From the NCBI GenBank assembly GCA_030039005.1, contig JASHQT010000219.1, positions 1 to 16,073 on the forward strand: 16,073 nucleotides of DNA, read 5' to 3'. The DNA comes from Bryobacteraceae bacterium (GTDB lineage Bacteria; Acidobacteriota; Terriglobia; Bryobacterales; Bryobacteraceae). Below are positions 7,734 through 14,807 of this stretch, piece by piece. The first letter of the stretch is position 1; every line of letters starts with the position of its first letter. Both the position numbers and the translations under genes were made by a program. A model generated the notes under the pieces. It searched no databases. It saw only the letters and a list, made by a program, of their open reading frames with translations, and was not told the origin of the DNA.

Positions 7734-8309
7734 GTGCTGCGCCGCCCCAAACCTTCCGCCACCAGCTCCCTGCGGCTTTACGCGTTAGGTGCGATCTTTT
7801 TGCTTCCGCTGTCCATCGGGGTGGTACTGGTGAGCCGGAACGCCAGCCAGAGCGACGAGGCTTACAAGATCAGCCACGATCTAGCCAGCCTGTACGCGCA
7901 AGGCATGGACTTCTCGCAGACCGCGAATCAAAACATCGCTTTGAGCGTGGCCGAAGGCGACGGAATCGATATCCAAGACGGGAAGTGCGTTCTGATTCTC
8001 AGCAAAATTCGCATGGTCCACGCTTCGGATTGCGCCTCCAACGGCGCCGCAAGATGCAGCAATCAGGGATACGCGGTGGTCACGGAACGCTATGTGCTGG
8101 GCAACCGCTCCCTGCGTTCCAGTTCGTTCGGAACACCGGCCAAAATCGACGCCGCGAGCGGCAAGGTGGGGGATTGGATGAACGACCTTTCGGCGCGCGC
8201 GGGGAACTTTGTTTCGGGGTTGAAACCGGGCGAGGTCACCTACGCGGCCGAGTGTTATCTCACCTCACCGGACTCGCCGGGCGGCGTTTACTCACGCACG
8301 ATGTTCTAA
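7734..8309 (+). CDS. TadE-like pilus-assembly / pseudopilin-like protein
   Basis: A 191-residue protein with a basic N-terminus (MLRRPKPSATSSLRLY), one hydrophobic segment at about 17-34 and a predicted exported domain. The pattern of the domain (ISHDLASLYAQGMDFSQTAN, GIDIQDGKCVLILSKI, YAVVTERYVLGNRSLR, SFGTP and a C-terminal GEVTYAAECYLTSPD) resembles TadE-family minor pilin-like proteins I know from Acidobacteria. Four cysteines (85, 100, 108, 174) could form disulfides. The start is GTG at 7734: an in-frame TAA at 7722 excludes anything earlier, and no Shine-Dalgarno sequence is visible. There are no other tad genes in the window, so the annotation rests on resemblance. Confidence 0.72.
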   Translation: MLRRPKPSATSSLRLYALGAIFLLPLSIGVVLVSRNASQSDEAYKISHDLASLYAQGMDFSQTANQNIALSVAEGDGIDIQDGKCVLILSKIRMVHASDCASNGAARCSNQGYAVVTERYVLGNRSLRSSSFGTPAKIDAASGKVGDWMNDLSARAGNFVSGLKPGEVTYAAECYLTSPDSPGGVYSRTMF

Positions 8310-8359
8310 CCGACGCGGTCTCACGCTGCGCTATGAGAAAAGCCGCGCTATAAAGAAAT

Positions 8360-9046
8360 TTGACCCAATGGTGGCTCATCCCGTGCCTGTGCGCGAGCGT
8401 TGCGGCTCAGGTGTACCGCGCGGGTCCGGGAATCGTCGCGCCGTTTGCCGCCGCAAAAACGCCGCCCGAGTACACCGCTGAGGCGGGCCTGGCGAGGCTC
8501 GAAGGCGGGGTGTTGTTGTCACTCGTCGTTGGATCCGATGGCCAGCCGCGCGACATCCGGGTGGCCCGGCCGCTCGGCCTGGGCCTGGACGAGAGTGCCA
8601 TCGAAAACGTGACGACGTGGCGCTTCAGGCCCGGAACACGAAACGGGATGCCCGCCGACGTGCAGGTCGACGAAGAGGTTTTTTTCCGGCGCCCGCGGGA
8701 TCTGTGGGACTGGCATCTGGTTCGCGCCGTCTTTCACCCTCCGGCGGGCGCCACACGGCCGGCGGTGATGCAAGCGAGATTCCCGAACACGGTCGATCTA
8801 GAGGAAAACGTTTCGGTAACGATCGCGTTCGAGGTCGGGCTGAAAGGCGTCCCTATGAATCCGCGCGTGCTGAAGTCGTCCGATCCCAAATGGGACAGCG
8901 AACTGCTTCGAGCCTTCGAGGGTTGGAGATTTCGCGCCGCATCGCGCGATGACAAGCCGGTTACGGTGCCAGCGTGGTTCGAATTCGTGCGCGGATCGCA
9001 CTCGCCGATCCCGGCCGCCGACATTCCTATCCCGTCGGAGAAGTAA
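8360..9046 (+). CDS. Secreted protein with two TonB C-terminal-like domains
   Basis: A 228-residue protein. The N-terminus MTQWWLIPCLCASVAAQ looks like a short signal peptide. Residues about 36-110 form a TonB C-terminal-type domain (PPEYTAEAGLARLEGGVLLSLVVGSDGQPRDIRVARPL, DESAIENVTTWRFRPG), which in energy transducers contacts TonB-dependent receptors. Residues about 120-211 form a second, more diverged copy (TVDLEENVSVTIAFEVGLKG, LLRAFEGWRFRAASRD). There is no long proline-rich spanner and no N-terminal anchor of a classical TonB, so it may be a periplasmic TonB_C-domain protein and not an energy transducer. The TTG start at 8360 is preceded by AAAGAAA; the start is uncertain. It lies 50 bp after the TadE-like gene on the same strand, probably in one transcript. 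Confidence 0.75.
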   Translation: MTQWWLIPCLCASVAAQVYRAGPGIVAPFAAAKTPPEYTAEAGLARLEGGVLLSLVVGSDGQPRDIRVARPLGLGLDESAIENVTTWRFRPGTRNGMPADVQVDEEVFFRRPRDLWDWHLVRAVFHPPAGATRPAVMQARFPNTVDLEENVSVTIAFEVGLKGVPMNPRVLKSSDPKWDSELLRAFEGWRFRAASRDDKPVTVPAWFEFVRGSHSPIPAADIPIPSEK

Positions 9047-9060
9047 TCCGACCGTACCGG

Positions 9061-9771
<711 letters not shown>

Positions 9772-9776
9772 TTGGG

Positions 9777-9783
9777 CCTCCTT
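9777..9783 (-). promoter_or_regulatory. Strong ribosome binding site for TTG-started ABC ATPase
   Basis: AAGGAGG on the minus strand, five bases before TTG (9769-9771). It is the best Shine-Dalgarno match I found in the window and decides the TTG start, since no ATG lies nearby in frame. Confidence 0.8.
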
Positions 9784-9864
9784 GCGAGCGCCGGAATCCG
9801 GATCGCTCAGCTCTGATAGACGTACGTAGCGGGCAGGCGTTAGGTTCGCAAAAAATCAAAGGAC

Positions 9865-9880
9865 TTTACGGGCCAGTAAA
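9865..9880. promoter_or_regulatory. Candidate operator palindrome upstream of ABC ATPase
   Basis: TTTAC-GGGCCA-GTAAA is a 16-bp dyad with only the G/A pair at the sixth position mismatched, about 95 bp upstream of the TTG start. Regulatory role is inference; the regulator is unknown. Confidence 0.25.
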
Positions 9881-10116
9881 TTCCCTAACAGGCTCAAGTT
9901 AGCCGCAGAACCGGGCGGCTGAGTTGGACTGGCGGCATGTCGCAGAGACCTCTTTACTGTGGGTATCTGGCTCCATTTGTGGCGCATCGCACTCCTGCGT
10001 GCCGCGTCGAGACTCCTCTCGACGCTCTGAACCTGTGATGCAAGGCATCGACACATGCACAAGAACTCACCGTCATAAGCGGCCCGAACTTGTCCGGCCA
10101 TTGCCAGGCGTGAGAT

Positions 10117-10350
10117 TCACCCGCGGCGGGGGGCCAAGGCGGCCTTCATTTCAGCTTCTGTGGCAAACTGACCGGCATTGGCCTGCCGCAGGCCCTTGCG
10201 GATATGTTCGATCTGCCACTGCTGGACATCCAGATAGGCGTCAATCGCCTCGTTCAGGATATAACTGCGATCCCTGTCCAACACGGAGGCAACGGCGTCC
10301 AGGGCCTCTCGCTTCTCAGAATCCAATCGAAAGCTGATGGTCCCGCGCAT
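10117..10350 (-). CDS. Ribbon-helix-helix (CopG/ParD-like) antitoxin-type protein, no toxin partner seen
   Basis: A 77-residue protein starting MRGTISFRLDSEKREALDAV. The strand RGTISFRL followed by two helices (SEKREALDAVASVLDRD, SYILNEAIDAYLDVQQWQ) is the RHH_1/CopG DNA-binding fold, which dimerises and inserts the strand in the major groove. The C-terminal IEHIRKGLRQANAGQFATEAEM resembles the toxin-binding tail of ParD-type antitoxins. The ATG at 10348-10350 is preferred over GTG at 10354-10356 because AGGTGA (10353-10358) lies directly before the ATG and covers the GTG. The stop is GTGA (10117-10120), the overlap where a toxin would usually begin, but the frame after it closes after 15 codons and resembles no toxin. 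It is either an orphan regulator or a decayed pair. Confidence 0.8.
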   Translation of the reverse strand: MRGTISFRLDSEKREALDAVASVLDRDRSYILNEAIDAYLDVQQWQIEHIRKGLRQANAGQFATEAEMKAALAPRRG

Positions 10351-10354
10351 TCTC

Positions 10355-10384
10355 ACCTAATAATACATCGTAATACTTCGTATT
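10355..10384. promoter_or_regulatory. Three 10-bp direct repeats, probable RHH operator
   Basis: The contiguous plus-strand units ACCTAATAAT, ACATCGTAAT and ACTTCGTATT repeat every 10 bp, one helical turn. They also contain the dyad AATAC-TTC-GTATT (10372-10384) and the weaker AATAC-ATC-GTAAT (10362-10374). The array overlaps the ribosome binding site of the antitoxin-like gene. One-turn spacing is what cooperative binding of ribbon-helix-helix dimers requires; autoregulation is inferred. Confidence 0.55.
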
Positions 10385-10398
10385 GCGACACCTTGCGA

Positions 10399-11727
10399 CT
10401 ACGACAGCGGCAAAACCAGCCGCGCCTCGCACCCCCGGCCTTCGGGCGAGTTTTGCAAGGTCAGTGTTCCGCCGTGCGCTTCGGCGATTTGCCGGCTCAG
10501 CACCAGCCCGATTCCTGAACCGTTTGGCTTAGTCGTGAAAAACGGCACAAACAAATTCGAAGTATTCGCCAGCCCCTGTCCCTGATCGCGCACCCAAACG
10601 GTCAGGCGCGAATCCTGCCGTTCCCAGCCCACGCGCACCCCGCCGCCGGTTTCTAGCGACGCATCCGCGGCGTTGCGAATGACGTTGATCAACAATTGCT
10701 CCAACTGATCGGGGTCGGCCTGAATCACCAGATCCGGGCCCGACACCACTTCGGGCGCGACGCGTGTCTCGAGTCTCGCCACCCGCCGGACCAACTCCGC
10801 GACACCCACTTCGCCGATGGTGGGCCGCGGCAGCTTGGCCAGTGTCGCATAAGCGTTCATGAAGCGGCTCAAGGCTTCGCTGCGCGCCGCGATCACGGCC
10901 AGCCCCTTGCGCGTATCGGCCTCCCAATCCTCGGGCCGGGGCTGGCGCGTCAAAATATTTTCCAGGCTGCCCGCGATGGACTTGATGGGCGTGAGCGAAT
11001 TATTCAGCTCATGTCCCAGCACGCGCACCAGCCGCTGCCAGGCCTTCAATTCTTCCTCGCGCAACGGGCGCGTCAGGTCCGTCACCACCACCAACTGATG
11101 CGGCAGCCCGCCCTCGCGAAACATGCTGCGGCTGACGCCCCAGCGCGCGGCGCCGCCGGGGAAGGCGCGCTGTTCGGTGCGCTGCGCTTCCCCTTGCAGG
11201 TATGGCTCGAGGCCCAACAGCTCCGCCGATTGATCGAGCAGCCGCACCGCAGGCTGATTCAAGAGGCGCTCGCCCGCGCGATTTACCAGCTTCAGCCGGC
11301 GATTGCTGTCGAACGCGAAAACCGCGACGTTGATCTCCTCCATCACCTTGCGCAGCAGCGTGGTGGCTTCGAGCGCGCCGAGCCTTTGCGCGCGCAGCGT
11401 AGCGCTCATGGCGTTCACCTGCTGCATCACTTCGCCCATCGCGTCGCCGCTCTTGGAATGGCGGGCGCGAATGGAATAGTCGCCCTCGCGCATGGCCTCC
11501 AGAAGATTGGCCAGCGTGCGCAGCGGCGAAGCGACGCGATCGCGTAGCGCAAAACAGAAGCCCAGCCACACGCCCAGGATCAACGCCGTCAGCGTCCATT
11601 GCACGCGCGGCGTATAGTTGCCCAGCCACAGGATCAGCATGGAGGTGATCACCGCGGGCGACCCCGCCACCAACGCCATCACGAGAATCCGCTGTTCGTG
11701 GACCAGGCGCTGCTTATGGACTTTCAC
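10399..11727 (-). CDS. NtrY-like membrane sensor histidine kinase
   Basis: A 442-residue kinase. Two transmembrane helices (about 14-35 and 44-62) are separated by only a few residues, so there is almost no periplasmic sensor. A HAMP-like linker (about 63-115) and a PAS-like domain (about 125-225) follow. The H-box is VLGHELNNSLTPIKS with phospho-accepting H239. The ATPase domain shows the N-box NVIRNAADAS (348-357), D381-G-Q-G, F-box PFFTTKPNG and G2 GSGIGL (403-408). HELNNSLTPI is characteristic of the NtrY/NtrB-like group. It starts with GTG 7 bp after the response regulator stop, so the pair is co-transcribed and this kinase presumably phosphorylates that regulator. The short loop suggests it senses a membrane or cytoplasmic signal. 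No good Shine-Dalgarno sequence is visible. Confidence 0.92.
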   Translation of the reverse strand: MKVHKQRLVHEQRILVMALVAGSPAVITSMLILWLGNYTPRVQWTLTALILGVWLGFCFALRDRVASPLRTLANLLEAMREGDYSIRARHSKSGDAMGEVMQQVNAMSATLRAQRLGALEATTLLRKVMEEINVAVFAFDSNRRLKLVNRAGERLLNQPAVRLLDQSAELLGLEPYLQGEAQRTEQRAFPGGAARWGVSRSMFREGGLPHQLVVVTDLTRPLREEELKAWQRLVRVLGHELNNSLTPIKSIAGSLENILTRQPRPEDWEADTRKGLAVIAARSEALSRFMNAYATLAKLPRPTIGEVGVAELVRRVARLETRVAPEVVSGPDLVIQADPDQLEQLLINVIRNAADASLETGGGVRVGWERQDSRLTVWVRDQGQGLANTSNLFVPFFTTKPNGSGIGLVLSRQIAEAHGGTLTLQNSPEGRGCEARLVLPLS

Positions 11728-11734
11728 GGCGCGG

Positions 11735-13087
11735 TCACAACCCGTAGCGCTGGAGACGCCGGTACAGCGCGCTGCGGCTCAAGCCCAGGGCCGTGGCGGC
11801 GTGGCTGACGTTTCCGCTGTACCGCGCGAGCGCTTTCTTGATGAGAAAGGCTTCCACTTCCTCGATGCTCATGTCCTCCAGGCGCGGCGCGACGTCGCGC
11901 CCCGAGCGCAAGGCCAGATCTCCGGGCTTGATCTGCGAATCCTGCGCCATCAGCACGGCGCGCTCGATCACGTGATTGAGCTCACGCACGTTTCCGTGCC
12001 AGGGATGCTCCAGCATCAATTGCAGCGCGGCGCGGTCGAATCCGCCGATGCGTTTGCGGTAACGCTGCGCATGAGCAGAGAGGAAATGCGCGCCCAACAG
12101 CGGAATATCTTCGCGTCGCTCGCGCAACGGCGGCAGATGGATTTCGATGGTGTTCAGCCGGAACAACAGATCCTGGCGGAAGCGCCCGGCCTGCACTTCT
12201 TCTTCTAAATGCGCATTGGTGGCCGAGATCACTCGCACATCCACGCGCCGGGTTTTTGACGATCCCACGCGCTCCATCTCGCCCACTTCGAGCACGCGCA
12301 ACATCTTGGCCTGCAGGTTCAGCGGAACATTGGCGATCTCGTCCAGAAAGAGGGTCCCGGTATCGGCCAGCTCGAAGCGGCCCACGCGATCGGTTTTCGC
12401 GTCCGTGAAGGCGCCCTTCACGTGACCGAACAACTCGCTTTCGAAGACTCCCTCCGCCAATCCTCCGGCATTCACGGTCACCATGGGCTTGGCGCTGCGC
12501 GGCGAGATGGCGTACAGCGTCTTCGCCACTACTTCCTTGCCGGTGCCGGGCTCGCCGGTGATGAGCACGTTCGCATCCGACGGCCCTACGCGCGAGATCA
12601 TCTGCAACACCGGCTGCATGGCGGGCGACTCGGCGATCATCGCCGGAACGCCCTCGGCGCGCAACAGGCGGTTTTCGGCTTCCAGGCGCATGCCTCGGCG
12701 GATGGCGTTGCTCAGATCGATCTGCGTTTTCACGATCGCGAGCATGCGCTCGTTCTCCCAGGGCTTTTGCACGAAATCGCGCGCGCCTCCCCGCATCGCT
12801 TCCACCGCCAGTCCCACGGTTCCCCAGGCCGTCATGACGATCACCGGCAGCACCGGATCGATGGTCTGGATGCGCGACAGCAGGTCCAAACCCTCCTGCC
12901 CGGACGTCGTGTCGCGCGTGTAGTTCAGATCCACGATCACGACGTCGAAGTCGCGCGCTTCGAGCGAGGCGACCACGGCCGCGGGCGAGGTGGCAGCCTC
13001 AATCTGATAGCCTTCGCCCTTCAGCAGCAGGCGCAAAGCTTCCAGCACGTCCGCCTGATCGTCCGCGATCAAGATGCGGGGCGCCAC
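11735..13087 (-). CDS. NtrC-family sigma54-dependent response regulator
   Basis: About 450 residues from the GTG at 13085-13087. The receiver domain has the acidic pair D9/D10 (ILIADDQ), phosphorylation site D53 in VVIVDLN, T86 and K108. The AAA+ domain has Walker A GEPGTGKE (178-185), a GAFTDA loop (225-230; consensus GAFTGA), and Walker B GTLFLDE (244-250). The C-terminal Fis-type helix-turn-helix is at about 426-445 (SHAATALGLSRSALYRRLQR). Such proteins remodel sigma54 RNA polymerase at enhancer-controlled promoters. Frames open to ATGs at 13114 and 13150 would add 9 or 21 unconserved residues and overlap the ABC gene. I prefer GTG because the receiver begins immediately after it and it lies 7 bp after the ABC stop, the same spacing as to the kinase. 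No -24/-12 target was found by eye. Confidence 0.93.
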   Translation of the reverse strand: MAPRILIADDQADVLEALRLLLKGEGYQIEAATSPAAVVASLEARDFDVVIVDLNYTRDTTSGQEGLDLLSRIQTIDPVLPVIVMTAWGTVGLAVEAMRGGARDFVQKPWENERMLAIVKTQIDLSNAIRRGMRLEAENRLLRAEGVPAMIAESPAMQPVLQMISRVGPSDANVLITGEPGTGKEVVAKTLYAISPRSAKPMVTVNAGGLAEGVFESELFGHVKGAFTDAKTDRVGRFELADTGTLFLDEIANVPLNLQAKMLRVLEVGEMERVGSSKTRRVDVRVISATNAHLEEEVQAGRFRQDLLFRLNTIEIHLPPLRERREDIPLLGAHFLSAHAQRYRKRIGGFDRAALQLMLEHPWHGNVRELNHVIERAVLMAQDSQIKPGDLALRSGRDVAPRLEDMSIEEVEAFLIKKALARYSGNVSHAATALGLSRSALYRRLQRYGL

Positions 13088-13094
13088 GGCGTGG

Positions 13095-13769
13095 CTAATT
13101 CTCGATCCATCCATCGGCGATGTTGATGATGCGATGACCGTACTCGGCATTTTTCTCGTTGTGCGTCACTTGAATGATCGTGGTGCCCTCGTCGTTCAGG
13201 CGCTTGAAGAGATCCATGATCTCGCGGCCTTGGCTCGAGTGCAGATTACCGGTGGGCTCGTCGGCCAGAATGATTTTCGGGCTGGCTACGATGGCGCGCG
13301 CGATGGCCACCAACTGCTGCTGGCCGCCCGAAAGCTGGTTGGGGAACAGGTCTTTTTTGCCCACGATTTGAAAGCGGTCTAGCACGTCGCACACGATGCT
13401 GTCGCGCTCGGACTTCTTGATGTTGCGGTAGGACAGCGGAATATCGAGATTTTCGTACACGGTGAGCGAGTCCAGCAGATGATAGCTCTGGAATACGAAG
13501 CCGAAATACTTCTTGTACAGCTCCATGCGATCTTTCTTGCCGAGCTTGTGAATGGCATGCTCGCCGAGATAATACTCGCCGGTCCAGGCGCTGTCGTGCA
13601 TGCCGAGCAGATGCAACAACGTCGACTTGCCCGCGCCCGATGGCCCCATGATGGAGATGAACTCGCCCTCCTTCACTTCCGCATTGATGCGGCGCAACAC
13701 ATACGTCTTGGTGGGACCGTGTTCGAAATACTTCTCCACATTCCGCAGAACAATTAAAGGCGAACTCAT
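13095..13769 (-). CDS. ABC transporter ATP-binding protein, MacB/LolD type with atypical motifs
   Basis: A 224-residue ATPase. Walker [10 protein letters not shown] is at 42-50, Q94 in FVFQSYH, signature LSGGQ at 146-150, Walker B IILADEP (166-172) and H-loop H203 in VTHNEK. Two positions differ from its neighbours: the signature continues LSGGQQQL with L153 where R is usual, and the D-loop reads NLHS, with H177 replacing the conserved Asp. It is clearly divergent from the other two ATPases of the window, which are close paralogs. It lies between the 62-residue membrane protein and the response regulator on the same strand. The ATG has no Shine-Dalgarno sequence; GCGACA and TATAAG 17 bp apart upstream could give a leaderless mRNA. 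It may pair as a heterodimer or serve a different permease. Confidence 0.92.
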   Translation of the reverse strand: MSSPLIVLRNVEKYFEHGPTKTYVLRRINAEVKEGEFISIMGPSGAGKSTLLHLLGMHDSAWTGEYYLGEHAIHKLGKKDRMELYKKYFGFVFQSYHLLDSLTVYENLDIPLSYRNIKKSERDSIVCDVLDRFQIVGKKDLFPNQLSGGQQQLVAIARAIVASPKIILADEPTGNLHSSQGREIMDLFKRLNDEGTTIIQVTHNEKNAEYGHRIINIADGWIEN

Positions 13770-13775
13770 AGGGTG

Positions 13776-13804
13776 CTTATATTATGACCTCCGCTTGCTG
13801 TCGC
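13776..13804 (-). promoter_or_regulatory. Candidate leaderless promoter of second ABC ATPase
   Basis: GCGACA (13799-13804) and TATAAG (13776-13781) on the minus strand are spaced 17 bp. The predicted start, about 13769, would be the first base of the ATG. There is no ribosome binding site before the gene. The -35 match is only 4 of 6. Confidence 0.35.
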
Positions 13805-13805
13805 G

Positions 13806-13831
13806 CGCGGCTCAATCTTATCTGAGCCGCG
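13806..13831. repeat. Inverted repeat with 9-bp stem
   Basis: CGCGGCTCA (13806-13814) and TGAGCCGCG (13823-13831) form a perfect 9-bp stem with an 8-base loop. No T-run follows on either strand, so an intrinsic terminator is unlikely. The arms share their sequence with the dispersed repeat (GAGCCGCGACCG), so this looks like a REP-like palindromic unit made of two opposed ends. It separates the small membrane protein gene from the second ATPase. Confidence 0.65.
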
Positions 13832-13846
13832 ACCGCGAGGCAGCAG
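13823..13846 (+). repeat. Copy of dispersed GC-rich repeat
   Basis: TGAGCCGCGACCGCGAGGCA and the next four bases match the reverse complement of 14772-14795 at most positions (shared GAGCCGCGACCG, GAGG, AGC). It is in opposite orientation to that copy and includes the right arm of the inverted repeat at 13806-13831. Confidence 0.55.
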
Positions 13847-13854
13847 AAGATCGC

Positions 13855-14043
13855 TTAGCGGAAGATCCAGGAGAAGCTTGACAGGACCTGGTTAGTGAGG
13901 GGGCAGCGGTCGATCTCAATGGCGTTCTGGAAACGGATCGAATCGAGCGCATTGGGCCAGTTCCAGGAACGCACCTCGGCGAATCCCAACATCACCAGCG
14001 AAATGAAGAGCACGGCAACAAAATCGACATGCTTCCGAAACAT
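13855..14043 (-). CDS. Small single-pass membrane protein of unknown function
   Basis: A 62-residue protein. MFRKHVDF is a short basic start, followed by one hydrophobic helix at about 7-22 (FVAVLFISLVMLGFAE) and a roughly 40-residue tail with one cysteine and several tryptophans (SWNWPNA, SSFSWIFR). I do not recognise a family. Reasons to think it is real: ATG preceded by GGGGGA at 14047-14052, only 11 bp after the stop of the upstream ABC ATPase, same strand, and a clean charge-TM-tail layout. By the positive-inside rule the tail would be periplasmic. Its place inside the exporter cluster suggests an accessory or stabilising subunit of the transporter, which is inference. Confidence 0.65.
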   Translation of the reverse strand: MFRKHVDFVAVLFISLVMLGFAEVRSWNWPNALDSIRFQNAIEIDRCPLTNQVLSSFSWIFR

Positions 14044-14054
14044 ACGTCCCCCAA

Positions 14055-14756
14055 TTAAGCTACGCCCACGCTTTCTTCCACGATCCTTCCATCGAACAGC
14101 CGGATGGTGCGGTCCGCATAGCTGGCGTAGCGCGGATCGTGAGTCACCATGCAGATGGTGGCGCCGCCCCGATGCAGCTCGCGCAACAGATCCATCACCG
14201 CTTCGCCGTTCACCGAATCCAGGTTTCCGGTAGGTTCGTCGGCGAGCAGAATGGACGGATCGCCGCCTAAAGCCCGCGCCACCGCCACACGCTGCTGCTG
14301 GCCTCCGGACAATTGCGAAGGATAATGCTTGATGCGGTGCGACATGCCCACGCGCTCCAACGCGTCGTGCACGCGCTTCTTGCGCTCCGATGACGGCATG
14401 CCGCGATAGGTGAGCGGCAACTCGACGTTCTCGTATACCGTCAGATCGCCGATCAAATTGAACGCCTGAAAAATGAACCCGATCTCGCGATTGCGGATGC
14501 GCGCCCGCTCCGACAGCTTCAAATTTTGCACGGGCTTGGAATTGAGCACGTACTCGCCGTCGGACGGCGAATCGAGCAGGCCCAAAATCGCCAGCAGCGT
14601 GGATTTTCCGCAGCCCGAAGGCCCCGCGATCGAGAGGTATTCGCCCTTCTTAATATGCAGATGGATCCCTGCGAGCGCGTGCGTTTCCACCTCATCGGTC
14701 TGGAACACCTTGGTCACGCCGTCCATGCTGATTAAAGCCGTCTCGTCTATCGCCAT
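14055..14756 (-). CDS. MacB/LolD-type ABC transporter ATP-binding protein (paralog B)
   Basis: A 233-residue ATPase. Walker A GPSGCGKST (45-53), Q97, LSGGQQQR (149-156), Walker B ILLADEP (169-175), D-loop NLDS and H206 are all intact and at the same residue numbers as in the ATPase at 9061-9771. By eye about four fifths of positions are identical. The ATG at 14754-14756 is chosen over GTG at 14783: the latter lies inside the dispersed repeat and would add nine unconserved residues, while GGGGGGAGAG (14764-14773) is placed to serve the ATG. It follows the adaptor gene by about 50 bp on the same strand, so it is the likely energiser of the exporter containing that adaptor. Confidence 0.93.
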   Translation of the reverse strand: MAIDETALISMDGVTKVFQTDEVETHALAGIHLHIKKGEYLSIAGPSGCGKSTLLAILGLLDSPSDGEYVLNSKPVQNLKLSERARIRNREIGFIFQAFNLIGDLTVYENVELPLTYRGMPSSERKKRVHDALERVGMSHRIKHYPSQLSGGQQQRVAVARALGGDPSILLADEPTGNLDSVNGEAVMDLLRELHRGGATICMVTHDPRYASYADRTIRLFDGRIVEESVGVA

Positions 14757-14771
14757 GCGATTGCTCTCCCC

Positions 14772-14795
14772 CCGCTCCCTCACGGTCGCGGCTCC
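14772..14795 (-). repeat. Copy of dispersed GC-rich repeat between adaptor and ATPase genes
   Basis: On the minus strand it reads GGAGCCGCGACCGTGAGGGA followed by GCGG. It fills the gap between the adaptor stop and the ATPase ribosome binding site. A shortened form is found at 2782-2795 and a variant at 13823-13846. Confidence 0.6.
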
Positions 14796-14807
14796 GTTAC
14801 CTTGCGT

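Larger units (their letters stand above)
9772..10116. other. 345-bp region without a supported gene
   Basis: Between the ABC ATPase start and the end of the ribbon-helix-helix gene. It contains the ribosome binding site at 9777-9783 and a 16-bp imperfect palindrome at 9865-9880 (TTTACGGGCCAGTAAA, one mismatched pair). An 81-codon minus-strand frame (9856-10101) shows no recognisable fold and looks fortuitous. I saw no terminator, tRNA or sigma54 -24/-12 site by eye. It may hold the remains of a lost toxin gene. Confidence 0.45.

Noticed and set aside
7487..7762. N-terminal extension of the ADOP permease frame by 92 codons
   Set aside because: It would run through the divergent promoter region and into the start of the TadE-like gene; the family begins at MNTLYQDLRYAIR.
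9856..10101. 81-codon minus-strand frame after the ribbon-helix-helix gene, considered as its toxin
   Set aside because: Sequence (MAGQVRAAYDGEFLCMCRC...) shows no ParE, RelE, HicA or PIN features and no ribosome binding site; position alone is not enough.
10696..11547. 283-codon plus-strand frame opposite the histidine kinase (also 12422-13126 opposite the regulator)
   Set aside because: Gln/His/Arg-rich shadow frames with no fold; the genes on the minus strand are unambiguous.
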